Shown piece by piece: positions 7,701 through 16,925 of a stretch of DNA of 42,739 nt; position 1 is the stretch's first letter; the number at the start of each line of letters is the position of its first letter. This stretch comes from Candidatus Saccharimonadota bacterium (lineage in GTDB: Bacteria > Patescibacteriota > Saccharimonadia > Saccharimonadales > Saccharimonadaceae): the NCBI GenBank assembly GCA_024682595.1, contig JAIKZA010000009.1, positions 1 through 42,739 on the forward strand. The letters are read 5' to 3'. Made by a program: the position numbers and the translations under genes. The notes under the pieces are model-generated. The model did no database searches. It was not told the DNA's origin and was given only the letters and a program-made list of their open reading frames with translations.

Positions 7701-9110
7701 ATGAAAGAATCATATATCACTACAGCTATTCCATACGTCAACGGTAATCCGCACCTTGGCCATGCTATGGACTATCTTCTTGCGGATACACTCCGTCGGT
7801 ATATGATGTATAACGGCCAAAAGGTTCGCTTGCAGGCTGGTACTGATGAACACGGCAATAAGAACTTTAAGAAAGCTGCCGATCAAGGTGTTACTGTGCA
7901 GAAATTTGTCGATCAAAATTCTCGAAAATTCCAAGATTTCATTCATTCGCTTGGAGTAGAGTATACGGATTTCATTCGCACGACCGATCCGGACCACGAA
8001 CGTCGCTGTCAAGAAATATGGACTAAACTTTCAGATCATATTTACAAAGATAAATATACTGGTTGGTACTGCGAAGGATGTGAGGCTTTTGTGACAGATA
8101 AGGAGCGCGACGACAATCACGGCGAGTGTCCCGACCACAAAAAGCCGTACGTCAAACTTAGTGAAGAGAATTATTATTTGCGCATTTCCGATTTTAAAGA
8201 AAAAATCCGTAATGCTATCGAGTCTGACAGGCTAAAAATCACCCCAGCTTTTCGCAAGAAAGAGTTCCTGAATTTACTTAAAAACATGCCAGACGTATCT
8301 ATTTCGCGCCCAAAGGAACAGGTTGAATGGGGAATTCCAGTGCCTGGCGACGATAGTCAAGTGATGTATGTTTGGATTGATGCACTTTCGAACTATATTA
8401 CCGTTCTTGGCTACCCAGACAAAGACATTTCGGGCTATTGGCCAGCCCATACGCAAATCGTCGGCAAGGATATTTTGCGCTTCCATGCTGGTATTTGGCC
8501 GGCAATGTTGCTAGGTTTAGGACTTCCGCTGGCACACAACTTGTTAGCGCACGGTTTTATTACAGCTAATGGTGAAAAGATGTCTAAATCCATCGGTAAC
8601 GTTGTTGATCCGCAAGATATTCTTGCGAAACACGGCCTAACTCCGTTTCGCTATTACTTCTTGCGTCATGCGTCTACGACGGACGATGTGGACTTTACCT
8701 GGGAAAAATATGAAGCATCCTATAATGAACTAGCTAACGATTTAGGTAACCTTGTCCAACGACTTGCTACGCTTTGTAAAAAGAATGAGATATCAGGGCA
8801 AAAAGTCAAAAAATGCGAAAATCCCGACTTCGATTCTCGCATGCAAAAATACGAATTCAATTTTGCATTTGATATTCTTTGGGACGGTATCTCAGAACTA
8901 AACAAACGCATCGATGCAGAAAAGCCGTGGGCTCTCGTTAAAACTAATCCAGACAAAGCTAAAGAGGTTCTTCGGAAACTCGTAGCTGACCTATTGACTA
9001 TAAATGACCGACTCGCAATTTTCCTTCCAGATACAGCAGGGCAAATTGAAGAAATCTTTACAGCTAAACAAATTCAACCACCAGCAGCTCCACTATTTCC
9101 AAAGAATTAA
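7701..9110 (+). CDS. metG: Methionine-tRNA ligase
   Basis: Methionyl-tRNA synthetase, 469 residues, a class I enzyme charging initiator and elongator tRNA-Met. The HIGH-type motif is HLGH (in YVNGNPHLGHAMDYLLAD) near residue 18, and the KMSKS loop is EKMSKSIGN in the middle. The connective peptide has CEGC and a later CPDHKKP, consistent with a single zinc knuckle. The anticodon-binding helical domain is present, but there is no C-terminal tRNA-binding/dimerisation domain, giving a short MetRS. Transcription appears to begin at the ATG. A palindromic terminator follows the stop. Confidence 0.97.
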   Translation: MKESYITTAIPYVNGNPHLGHAMDYLLADTLRRYMMYNGQKVRLQAGTDEHGNKNFKKAADQGVTVQKFVDQNSRKFQDFIHSLGVEYTDFIRTTDPDHERRCQEIWTKLSDHIYKDKYTGWYCEGCEAFVTDKERDDNHGECPDHKKPYVKLSEENYYLRISDFKEKIRNAIESDRLKITPAFRKKEFLNLLKNMPDVSISRPKEQVEWGIPVPGDDSQVMYVWIDALSNYITVLGYPDKDISGYWPAHTQIVGKDILRFHAGIWPAMLLGLGLPLAHNLLAHGFITANGEKMSKSIGNVVDPQDILAKHGLTPFRYYFLRHASTTDDVDFTWEKYEASYNELANDLGNLVQRLATLCKKNEISGQKVKKCENPDFDSRMQKYEFNFAFDILWDGISELNKRIDAEKPWALVKTNPDKAKEVLRKLVADLLTINDRLAIFLPDTAGQIEEIFTAKQIQPPAAPLFPKN

Positions 9111-9136
9111 AAAAGCTCCCCGCGGGGAGTCTTTTT
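9111..9136. terminator. Bidirectional terminator, metG / LTA-synthase-like gene
   Basis: A GC-rich palindrome CTCCCCGCGGGGAG is flanked by an A-run on the left and TCTTTTTT on the right. It can end both convergent genes. Confidence 0.85.
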
Positions 9137-9142
9137 TGTGGG

Positions 9143-11038
9143 CTATTTCATCCAATACTTCTTGCCGCCTAGAATGTCGTAAGTTATTAGCTCATAGTCA
9201 TCCATGACGGATGCCATATTAATTTGGCGGCCCTCTAGGTAACTCGATGTTAGAATTGGTTCATTTGCGCAAACGTCATCTACGAGGTAATATAATGAAT
9301 CTTTTTTCCAGTTTAGGCCATTTAGCATAGTGTTGACCATGCAGTTTGGAGTCGTGGTTGGTAGCTTTTTCTCACCTTGAAAACCCGATGCGTAGTTTGA
9401 ATAAATAAAGTATGGGGTCACGCGCGATAAGTCACGTACGGCCTTTTTCTCATGCGAATTAACATTGTCAAACAGGCCCGCTGAGTGATCGCCGAAGAAT
9501 AATACGACAACTTTTTTACCTAGTTTGTCCAACTCGTCAATGAATTCGCCAAGATACTTATCCGAATTATGTAATGTCTGATAATAAATTGCTATGTCTG
9601 ACTTTTTCTGCTCGTCAACTTCGTCACCCACTATTTCAAAATTCGTTTTCTCGTAAATATCTGCATTATATGGTGTATGATTTTGCATTGTTATTAAACC
9701 AATCATTTGCGGCCCTTCATTTTCTTTTAGAACCTTTAGCGTCTGCAGATAGGCTGAGCGATCATTGATGTATTCCGAGTTGCCTTCATGCTCTTTAAAA
9801 TCTAGTTCATTTTCGGTAATAAAGGTATCAAAATCCTCGTTTGCTAGCGAGATATTGCGCTTATACATGCCACCATTAAATGGGTGAATCGCCGTTGTCG
9901 TGTATCCGCTTTTCTTCAGCATCCGCGCGATGGAAGGGATTTTTCCAGCTTTCGGAACTAGGGCAGTATACGGGACGGTATTTGTCCAATAATTCGTCAG
10001 ACTAGTCAATGTCTCAAATTCAATATTCGCCGTGCCGCCACCATAGTCCAATGAATACATTAGTCCGCTTGGGTATTTACTTTGGATTCTATGAATATTC
10101 GGCAGAATTTCTCCACCTGTGTGTTCGTAATAATCTTCAAATTTTTCACCATTAAATTCGACACTCGGGTCATAAAATGATTCATTTAATATGACTATCA
10201 CGCTCGCTTTCTCTTCTTTTGGACTTTTGCGATTCATGTTTTCTTCTTCAGCGATTGCATCGTACTTGTTTTTTATGCCAGCGATTTTGTCGCGCGAATA
10301 AATCTCTGGTTCGTCTAGTTTAAGCTTCTGGAAGTTATATAAGAACCCCAGAATGAAACCGTTATCGTCGTAGTTGCGGTTTTGATTCCAGGCTGTAAAA
10401 TGTGTACCTAAAACGGGAATATCCTCATAGCGTGTTCCGTCATGGTGTCTAATAAAATCCGTGGAAAAGAAGAATGTGCCTCCCGCTAGCATAACTACTA
10501 GCAAGCGCATTCCAACTGCGTGTCTTTGTGCTGGACTGTGTGTTTTCCAATTTCTAACTAGATTAAATCTTCTCGCCATATATTTTGAAAATAGGGCGGT
10601 TAGCCAAATGACTAGCAACACGGCAATGACTGTTTGTGCAATACTTCCGAAGTCTACGAATTTAGTAAGAGAACTGGCCTCGCTAGCGAGCTGAAAATCC
10701 TCTGGCAGCAAAGGAGTTTGGCGCGAATAGTATTTATATATATGCACATAAGTCAAAATGATTATCGAAATCCAACTAACGCCAACGGTTATAACCGGCG
10801 ACCCCAGAAGCCCCCAAATAAAAACAAGCATCAGCCACATTAGAAATACATTAAATAGGTAAACCAGTGGGCTTCCGATTACGAAACTCCAAACTCGAAA
10901 CATGTCATTCAGGAAATAGCGATATTCTAAGAACCAAGTTAATAAAAGCGCAGCTATGAATAAAAAAATTAACGACGAAGCAATATATCGTTGCTTCTTG
11001 GTCATTTTCTTCTGTATTTTTTCAAGTTTTTTCCTCAC
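9143..11038 (-). CDS. LTA-synthase-like membrane sulfatase (alkaline phosphatase superfamily)
   Basis: A 631-residue membrane protein. About five helices in the first 200 residues are followed by an extracellular sulfatase-type domain, as in lipoteichoic acid synthase and phosphoglycerol transferases that move glycerol-phosphate units at the outer membrane face. Catalytic features are VIVILNESFYDPS (metal ligand Glu), GGGTANIEFETLT (nucleophile Thr) and FFGDHSAGL (metal ligands Asp-His). The track starts at 11068, but TATACT lies six bases before GTG 11038 (MRKKLEKIQKK), so I choose that leaderless start. The actual polymer made is unknown. It is divergent from comEC. Confidence 0.85.
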   Translation of the reverse strand: MRKKLEKIQKKMTKKQRYIASSLIFLFIAALLLTWFLEYRYFLNDMFRVWSFVIGSPLVYLFNVFLMWLMLVFIWGLLGSPVITVGVSWISIIILTYVHIYKYYSRQTPLLPEDFQLASEASSLTKFVDFGSIAQTVIAVLLVIWLTALFSKYMARRFNLVRNWKTHSPAQRHAVGMRLLVVMLAGGTFFFSTDFIRHHDGTRYEDIPVLGTHFTAWNQNRNYDDNGFILGFLYNFQKLKLDEPEIYSRDKIAGIKNKYDAIAEEENMNRKSPKEEKASVIVILNESFYDPSVEFNGEKFEDYYEHTGGEILPNIHRIQSKYPSGLMYSLDYGGGTANIEFETLTSLTNYWTNTVPYTALVPKAGKIPSIARMLKKSGYTTTAIHPFNGGMYKRNISLANEDFDTFITENELDFKEHEGNSEYINDRSAYLQTLKVLKENEGPQMIGLITMQNHTPYNADIYEKTNFEIVGDEVDEQKKSDIAIYYQTLHNSDKYLGEFIDELDKLGKKVVVLFFGDHSAGLFDNVNSHEKKAVRDLSRVTPYFIYSNYASGFQGEKKLPTTTPNCMVNTMLNGLNWKKDSLYYLVDDVCANEPILTSSYLEGRQINMASVMDDYELITYDILGGKKYWMK

Positions 11039-11044
11039 GTAAAT

Positions 11045-11053
11045 AGTATAACA
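11045..11053 (-). promoter_or_regulatory. Extended -10 of the LTA-synthase-like gene
   Basis: Read on the minus strand TGTTATACT ends six bases before GTG 11038. This moves the start from the track's 11068 to the GTG. Confidence 0.6.
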
Positions 11054-11070
11054 GATAATTGAGCTCATGT

Positions 11071-11099
11071 TTGAATGCTGAATCGTTAATATTTAAACT
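11071..11099 (+). promoter_or_regulatory. Promoter of comEC
   Basis: TTGAAT, a 17-base spacer and TAAACT end five bases before ATG 11105. The good spacing identifies the original leaderless start of the broken comEC. Confidence 0.6.
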
Positions 11100-11104
11100 A
11101 AGAC

Positions 11105-12571
11105 ATGGGTTTGCTTAAGAAGAATACTGTTCATATATCCGTGGTGCCATTATCTTTTTCTGTCGGTATTATTATTAGCGGTATTCTTTCGGTACTATTT
11201 AATTGAACTATAGTTTTTAATTTGGTCTCTTTTGTAGGTCTGCTTATTTTTGCTTCGCTAGTAATTTCCAGTCAACTCCGGATTATATTAGCGCTAGCAG
11301 CCGGTTGTCTACTTGGGCTATATCATTCGGGATTAAGTATTAGTAATCAAAAAATCGCCACCACGTACATTGGTCGCGAAGTAATTATTGTGGCTACTGT
11401 TCAAGATTGGCCGGAGGTCAAAAATAACCAAACCAGGCTTCATTTAGGAAGTCCACACTTTAATTATAGCACAAGCGCATTAAATTGTCAAATATATGCA
11501 ACTATGTCAGGGGTATATGATGACATAGCGCGTTCGGATCAAATAACCCTTCGCGCAATGGTCAGTGAGGGCTTCGGTGATTATGCTGTCTCGATTTATC
11601 GCCCCATTTTAATCTCGATAAGCAAGCCAGATCCGCCAGACTACTTCGTAACAATTCGCAACATTTTTACGAAACGTATTCGCCAAGCCATGGGCGACTC
11701 AGAAGAGGCGAATTTAGCGTTGGGCTTTTTAATTGGCGAGAAAGCGCTATCTGAAGATTTTAAAGCTAAACTTAGAACCGTAGGCTTATCTCATATCGTA
11801 GTAGCGTCTGGCTTTTGTTTAGCTACACTTTCGATTTTTGCACAGGAAAGCATGAGGAAAGTTTCTCGATTTGCGAGCTATGCCTTTGCTGGCATCTTGA
11901 TTCTGTCTTTTATTATGGTGGCAGGACTTAGTCCAAGTCTTTTGCGCGCCGGGCTAGTAACGGGCTCAACGTTAACGGCAGGGTACTTTGGCAGAAAATT
12001 CCACCCTGGTCGTTTATTAATATATATTGTTGCGATTTCAACTTTAATAAACCCACTCATAATTAAAAGTTTGGCATGACAGCTGTCGCTTGCGTCATAT
12101 GGCGGAATTATGTTTTTGGCACCTGTATTGAAGGAGTATTTTTATGGTAATGCCACTAGTTACGTTGGCGAAATGGTTATTGTTGCATTTTCGGCGCAGC
12201 TATTTTGTTTGCCTATAACTATTTATTCTTTTGGAGCTTTCTCGATCATCGGCATACTGGCGAATATTATCGTTACTCCAATAATTCCAGCAATAATGGC
12301 ATTAACCTTTCTTATTGGAATTACGCCAGGCTTTGCGCCAGTAGTCCTTATCTGCAAAAAAATGTTGGCGCTTCAGATTGCGGTAATTGATGTATTGAGT
12401 AAGGCGAAATGGGCTACGGTATCAATCGGGAGCGGAACTCCGCTAATTCTTATGATGTATATTCCCATCGTCTTGCTTGTGCTATTTCTAAAATCTCGCA
12501 CGAAGTATAGTTTCCGCCCCAGGTACGTACTGGATAAAATTCCAGAATATGGTAAAATATATACATGTTAA
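11105..12571 (+). pseudogene. comEC: ComEC/Rec2 competence channel with two in-frame TGA codons
   Basis: One uninterrupted reading frame of 488 codons, except for TGA at codon 34 (11204-11206) and codon 325 (12077-12079). The track splits it into ORFs at 11222 and 12110. The product is the ComEC membrane channel that passes single-stranded DNA inward during transformation: N-terminal helices, a soluble domain, then GLSHIVVASGF, SPSLLRAGLVTG, NPLIIKSLA-stop-QLSLASYGGIMFLAPVL and further helices. The classic ComEC motif around the second stop is GFQLSF, so an aromatic residue is expected; Trp (TGG to TGA) fits both sites. No C-terminal metallo-beta-lactamase domain is present. The gene overlaps tsaE by seven bases. 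UGA is a stop elsewhere in this window, so I call it a recent pseudogene. Confidence 0.8.
12550..12558 (+). promoter_or_regulatory. Extended -10 of tsaE (leaderless type)
   Basis: TGGTAAAAT, inside the 3' end of comEC, ends six bases before the tsaE ATG with no Shine-Dalgarno between. It would free tsaE-tsaB from the broken comEC. Confidence 0.6.
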
Positions 12572-12969
12572 TTCATTCCGAAAAGGAAATGCTTGAATAC
12601 GGCAAGAGGCTTGGTGAAACCTTGCGCGCTCCACAAGTGCTTGAGTTGCTAGGCGATGTTGGTGCCGGCAAAACTACTTTAACGCGTGGTATTGCGGAGG
12701 GGCTTGGCGTTGTCGATAGTGTTACTTCTCCTTCGTTTACGCTTTCGAAAGAGTATTACGGTTCAGACTATTGTTTAATCCATTATGATTTCTATCGACT
12801 CTCTGATCCGGGCATTATGGCTGAGGATCTTGCTGAGGCGATTAGCAATCCGAAGGCTATCGTAATTGTAGAGTGGGGGCAAAGCATTCAAGACGTGCTT
12901 CCGAAAAACAGAAAAATCATTGAAATTCGGTATATTGACGAAAAAACGAGGGAGATAAAAACAAAATGA
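12565..12969 (+). CDS. tsaE: tRNA threonylcarbamoyladenosine biosynthesis ATPase TsaE
   Basis: TsaE, 134 residues, the P-loop ATPase partner of TsaB-TsaD in making t6A37 on ANN-decoding tRNAs. The Walker A GDVGAGKTTLTRGIAEGLG is near residue 30, followed by VTSPSFTLSKEYYG and LIHYDFYRL, the usual family motifs, and IVIVEWGQ near the end. Length is close to normal (about 150). It has its own -10 within comEC and overlaps tsaB by ATGA, so the two are coupled. tsaD is not in the window. Confidence 0.93.
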   Translation: MLIHSEKEMLEYGKRLGETLRAPQVLELLGDVGAGKTTLTRGIAEGLGVVDSVTSPSFTLSKEYYGSDYCLIHYDFYRLSDPGIMAEDLAEAISNPKAIVIVEWGQSIQDVLPKNRKIIEIRYIDEKTREIKTK

Positions 12970-13298
12970 AACTATATCTAGACACGTCGCAGCCGCTCAC
13001 TATTATGAAGCTTGATAATAAAACATACGAATGGGATTCTGGTCGCAGCCTTGCCAAAAATCTTCTTAAATTTATTCACGACAAGCTCGCAGAGAACGGG
13101 AAAGATTGGCAAGATATAACCGAAATCGATTTTATGTCTGGCCCGGGCAGTTTTACTGGCCTACGAATTGGCGCTACGGTTGCAAACACTCTTGCCAGCC
13201 AGCTTAAAATTCCTCTATATAACCATCGCGGAGAAAAAGTAAAACTCATTATGCCAGAATATGGTCGACCTGCAAATATTACTCCCCCAAAGAAGTAA
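12966..13298 (+). CDS. tsaB: TsaB-like protein, short form
   Basis: A 110-residue TsaB-like protein, the non-catalytic ASKHA partner that scaffolds TsaD in t6A synthesis. The diagnostic FMSGPGSFTGLRIGATVANTLA segment is present after MKLYLDTSQPLTIMKL. Typical TsaB has about 220-230 residues. Here the second half is absent and the protein ends shortly after the first lobe, with a polar tail (RPANITPPKK). No frameshift is obvious downstream, so this may be a natural short form. It overlaps tsaE by four bases (ATGA). Confidence 0.8.
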   Translation: MKLYLDTSQPLTIMKLDNKTYEWDSGRSLAKNLLKFIHDKLAENGKDWQDITEIDFMSGPGSFTGLRIGATVANTLASQLKIPLYNHRGEKVKLIMPEYGRPANITPPKK

Positions 13299-13426
13299 TC
13301 CCGTGTTACAATAACAACAGGTAAGAAGTTACCATTTCAATTTTAATGATATTTATTTAATTTATTGATATACGCACCTTCTTTTAGTTTTTGCTAGTTT
13401 AGTGTGTATATAAGAAAGAGGAAAAT
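13299..13426. other. AT-rich gap before rny
   Basis: About 130 AT-rich bases. They end in TGTGTATAT, a possible extended -10, and AAAGAGG, the rny Shine-Dalgarno. I see no other feature. Confidence 0.4.
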
Positions 13427-14944
13427 ATGGAGATAGGTTTGCTTATCGCCGGGTTAGTCCTAGGAGCTGGGGCTGGCGTGGGCGGTTTTTATGCCGTAAG
13501 TAAAAATAAAGAAAAAGGCGCCAAGAATAAGGCGGACGAGCTAATCCGCAAGGCGAAACATGAAGCCTCGGAGATTGTTTTGAATGCAAAAAAAGAAGCA
13601 TCAAATATCAACGACAAGACGCAACGTGAAGAAAATGAGCATCGTAAAGAATGGAAAAAGACCGAGAACCGACTTGTTGAGCGCGAGACCTTGCTCGATA
13701 AGAAGCTAGACCAACTCGATAAACGTTCCGAAAATTTGCGCAAGCAAGAAGGCGAAATCGAAGAATTGAAGGAAGAGGTACGCGCCATTCGCACAAAAGC
13801 TCAAGAGAAACTCGAAAAAATCGCTGGTCTTAGCAAGGCGGACGCCAAAGAGAAGTTGATGTCTATGACCGAGCGTGACATTAAGGGGGATCTTGCGGAG
13901 CTGATCGTAAAAGAGCAAAAAGCTTACAATGATCACATTGATGAGACGGCTGAGGCTATGCTTCTGTCTGCGATGGAGCGGATGTCCTCAGAGGTAACGG
14001 CTGATCGTACGGTTACTAGTTTGAAGTTGCCGGATGATGATATGAAAGGGCGCATCATTGGCAAGGAAGGCCGCAATATACAAGCGCTTCAGCATGCCAC
14101 TGGCGTAGATGTTTTAGTTGACGACACTCCAGGTATGGTTGTCTTAAGTAGCTTTGATCCTATTCGTCGCCAGGTTGCCCGCTATGCGCTTGAGCGCCTC
14201 ATGAAAGACGGCCGCATTAATCCATCGAGCATCGAGGACGCAGTCGCTAAGGCGGAACGCGAGATTGAGAAAGAAGTTGTTCGTGCCGGCGAAGATGCCG
14301 CACGCGAAGTTGGCGTTATCGGTATACCATCCGAGATTCTTCATCTGCTTGGCGAACTCAAGTTCCGTACTAGCTACGGCCAAAATGTTCTCCTACACTC
14401 TATCGAAATGGCACATATTGCCGGCATGATAGCTGAGGAAATTGGTGCCGATATCAATATCGCTAAGACTGCTACACTTCTGCACGATATCGGCAAGGCT
14501 GTCACTCATAAAATCGAGGGTAAGCATGCAGATATTGGCGCAGAGCTAGCAAAGAAATTCGGCATGAAGGATGAAATAGTTCATGCTATTGCCGCCCATC
14601 ACGAGGACATTGAACCATCTACCCCAGAAGCTATTATTGTCAAGATTGTTGACTCTATCTCGGCCGCTCGTCCAGGCGCGCGCAATATCTCAGCGGAAAA
14701 CTTTGCCGAGCGCATGAAAGCTCTAGAGAATATCGCTACTGGTTTCCCTGGTATCGACAAGGCTTATGCAATTTCTGCTGGCCGCGAAATTCGTGTTATT
14801 GTCGAGCCAAAACAAATCGATGATTTGTCGGCGCTGAAATTGGCGCGCGATATTGCCGACAAGATTGAAGCTACGATGCAATATCCTGGCGTTATTAAAG
14901 TGAACGTTATTCGCGAAACACGCGCGATCGAATACGCTAAATAA
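13427..14944 (+). CDS. rny: Ribonuclease Y
   Basis: RNase Y, 505 residues, a membrane-anchored endoribonuclease that starts mRNA decay. The order is an N-terminal membrane helix (GLLIAGLVLGAGAGVGGFYAV), a long Lys/Glu coiled coil to about residue 140, a KH domain (MKGRIIGKEGRNIQALQHATGVDVLVDDTPG), then an HD domain with the metal-binding ATLLHDIGKAVTHKIEGKHADIGAELA and HAIAAHHEDIEP. Length is typical (about 515). AAAGAGG lies eight bases before ATG. It is separately transcribed; the pseudopilin operon follows. Confidence 0.97.
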   Translation: MEIGLLIAGLVLGAGAGVGGFYAVSKNKEKGAKNKADELIRKAKHEASEIVLNAKKEASNINDKTQREENEHRKEWKKTENRLVERETLLDKKLDQLDKRSENLRKQEGEIEELKEEVRAIRTKAQEKLEKIAGLSKADAKEKLMSMTERDIKGDLAELIVKEQKAYNDHIDETAEAMLLSAMERMSSEVTADRTVTSLKLPDDDMKGRIIGKEGRNIQALQHATGVDVLVDDTPGMVVLSSFDPIRRQVARYALERLMKDGRINPSSIEDAVAKAEREIEKEVVRAGEDAAREVGVIGIPSEILHLLGELKFRTSYGQNVLLHSIEMAHIAGMIAEEIGADINIAKTATLLHDIGKAVTHKIEGKHADIGAELAKKFGMKDEIVHAIAAHHEDIEPSTPEAIIVKIVDSISAARPGARNISAENFAERMKALENIATGFPGIDKAYAISAGREIRVIVEPKQIDDLSALKLARDIADKIEATMQYPGVIKVNVIRETRAIEYAK

Positions 14945-14998
14945 TATTTTAAATATGGCATTATAAGAACGTTATTCTTAATACTTTTTGATTGTCGT
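14945..14998 (+). terminator. Possible weak terminator after rny
   Basis: TAAGAA and TTCTTA form a short stem followed by AATACTTTTTG. The stem is AU-rich and weak, so this is tentative. Confidence 0.3.
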
Positions 14999-15046
14999 AA
15001 GACGTTTCTTCTAAAAAACAAAAAATCCCATTTTTACCAATGATAA

Positions 15047-15054
15047 TGTATAAT
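15047..15054 (+). promoter_or_regulatory. -10 of the pseudopilin operon (leaderless type)
   Basis: TGTATAAT ends six bases before ATG 15061, with no Shine-Dalgarno. It rules out the track start at 15040, which lies upstream of the -10. Confidence 0.6.
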
Positions 15055-15060
15055 ATGCTT

Positions 15061-16101
15061 ATGGATAAAAATAAGGGAGCATTTCTTAGGGGCTTCACTA
15101 TTATTGAAGTTATGCTTTTTCTGGCGCTAAGCGGCGTTTTGTTAGCGGGCATATTGGGTGGCCTTGGAGGGAATATAGCAAGACAACGTTATAATGACGC
15201 CGTCCAGGATATAGCCAACATGATGCGTGACCAGTATTCATTTGTATCCGATACACAGATTGCACAACGCAACAAGGAAGATTCATATTGTTATGGTTTA
15301 GTCCAAAGTGATGTTAGCAATGACGACGCCAAGTCGTACTTTAGGTCACTTAATAGTTCTAGCGCAGATAATAAAATTGCATATCGCGGTCGCACCAACT
15401 GTGTAATCTATGGAGCGGTCGTGTCTATTACGGAAAAATACATAGAAACAACAGAGCTAATTGGCCGTGATTATAAAACCATAGTTAAACAACGCGAGGG
15501 TACGGATAATCCAGTTAGAAGCGATTTGTCGGATATAGAGATTTTGAAAGATGTCGTTAGCGCAAACAATGTAGCACTTCATTGCAATCTCGACGATTCA
15601 GAAGACTGCTATGTGCGCTCTGCGGATAATTCCCGTACGCAATACACGAAATGGGGTACGAGACTACTTGATCCAGAAGGCGAACCGATTCGCAAGACTT
15701 TAATGATTATTCGCTCACCTCGTGATGGCTCAATTCGCACTTATGTATGGAATGACGGAATTAAGGGTGGCTTGACTGGTCTAGAATATGTTCGTTACGA
15801 GGAGCTAAACGCAATGAATGATGGTAAAGGTCAAAAATTTAACGTAGGGCATCCGTTAGACAGCTATGGCATCAATCGTCATCTAACAGACGCTAATTTC
15901 AAAATCCAAGCACTTGATATTTGTGTCGACTCTGGCGACTCGCAAACTTATAGCAATGCACGCCGACTTATTAAAATCAAAAAAGCTGGTATGGGGCAAA
16001 GTGCTGTAGAATTGATGAATCTAGATGCCGAAAGGGAAATAAGCGAAGGTGGTGTCGATTATAGTAGCGATGCTACGTTGGGGGTAGCCGAATGTCAATA
16101 A
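15061..16101 (+). CDS. Type IV pilin-like (minor pseudopilin) protein 1
   Basis: A 346-residue prepilin-like protein. The prepilin peptidase site is G11|FTIIEV with Glu at +5, followed by a hydrophobic helix (MLFLALSGVLLAGILGGLGG). The C-terminal domain of about 300 residues is far larger than a major pilin and has scattered cysteines (YCYG, NCVIYG, LHCNLDDSEDCYV) that could form disulfides. The start is placed at ATG 15061, just after the -10. It overlaps the next gene by ten bases. It probably forms part of a pilus tip or initiation complex; no pilus ATPase, platform or peptidase gene is in the window. Confidence 0.8.
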   Translation: MDKNKGAFLRGFTIIEVMLFLALSGVLLAGILGGLGGNIARQRYNDAVQDIANMMRDQYSFVSDTQIAQRNKEDSYCYGLVQSDVSNDDAKSYFRSLNSSSADNKIAYRGRTNCVIYGAVVSITEKYIETTELIGRDYKTIVKQREGTDNPVRSDLSDIEILKDVVSANNVALHCNLDDSEDCYVRSADNSRTQYTKWGTRLLDPEGEPIRKTLMIIRSPRDGSIRTYVWNDGIKGGLTGLEYVRYEELNAMNDGKGQKFNVGHPLDSYGINRHLTDANFKIQALDICVDSGDSQTYSNARRLIKIKKAGMGQSAVELMNLDAEREISEGGVDYSSDATLGVAECQ

Positions 16102-16925
16102 AAAAGCATGGCGATACTATTATTGAAGTTATGATGGCCTTGGCGGTATTTGCTGTTTTAGCAATTATTACAGTAAATCTCATGAACAGTGGCATTAATA
16201 ATGCTCAACGTACCCTAGAGTACACTATGGCGCGCAACGAGATTGACTCGCAGGCTGAAGCGCTTCGCTACATTCACCAGAGTTACGTTGCGGAACGCCA
16301 GTTGGATAGAAACAGCAGCCAATTTAGAAGATTGTGGGATGCGTTGCGCAGAGTTGCAATTAAATCAAGGAATCTTGAAGATCACGCCAATAATAACACT
16401 GAGGTGAAATTCGATATCAACAATATCGAAACTTGCGGGGAGGCGTACCAAACGAACGGCATGGTTGAGTTCTATAATGCTTTTGCGCTAAATACGCGCA
16501 TGATTCTGCCAGACTCTGGCAACAATGCTACATATGGCGGCGACACTTACGCCAATCTTATTCCTGAAATTATCGTCGGTATAGATTCTCTTGATGTTAA
16601 CAGTAGAAGGGTTCTTACTGCCCCAGTCGTGTATCCGCGTATTGTGTACAAAAAGGCTAAAGATACCGTTTCAGGCGCACGTGGCGTAGATGCGGGCGCG
16701 AGCGAAAATAATGACGAAGGCGCTCTCACTGAGAAGCAAATATATAATCGCGTGGCTCGCGCTGAAGGCGTCTTTGTGATAGCTGTAGGAGATAACGACA
16801 AAGACCCAATGCGCTCAAACTACTTCGATTTCTATATTCGCACCTGTTGGCATAGCGTTGGCTCGATTGCGCCGAGTACGATTACTACAATTGTACGCTT
16901 ATACAACCCAGAGGTATTGGAATAA
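16092..16925 (+). CDS. Type IV pilin-like (minor pseudopilin) protein 2
   Basis: A 277-residue prepilin-like protein. The leader MSIKKHG is followed by DTIIEVMMALAVFAVLAIITVNLMNSG. Glu sits at +5 after G7, but the +1 residue is Asp rather than the usual Phe or Met, unless processing differs. A large extracytoplasmic domain follows. ATG lies within the last codons of gene 1 (ten-base overlap) and the stop overlaps the next ATG (TAATG), so translation is coupled throughout. Likely a minor pilin or type II secretion-like pseudopilin; its exact class is unclear. Confidence 0.78.
   Translation: MSIKKHGDTIIEVMMALAVFAVLAIITVNLMNSGINNAQRTLEYTMARNEIDSQAEALRYIHQSYVAERQLDRNSSQFRRLWDALRRVAIKSRNLEDHANNNTEVKFDINNIETCGEAYQTNGMVEFYNAFALNTRMILPDSGNNATYGGDTYANLIPEIIVGIDSLDVNSRRVLTAPVVYPRIVYKKAKDTVSGARGVDAGASENNDEGALTEKQIYNRVARAEGVFVIAVGDNDKDPMRSNYFDFYIRTCWHSVGSIAPSTITTIVRLYNPEVLE

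Noticed and set aside
7028-7741. Long minus-strand ORF of 237 codons
   Set aside because: It lies opposite the low-complexity tail-anchored gene and extends into metG. Its Ser/Ala-rich product mirrors the biased coding strand and it has no ribosome-binding site.
11204-12079. UGA reassigned to Trp or Gly throughout the genome
   Set aside because: UGA ends rnhA, ftsH, gatC and the transposase at the expected places, and no other core gene has internal TGA. The two comEC codons are better seen as nonsense mutations.
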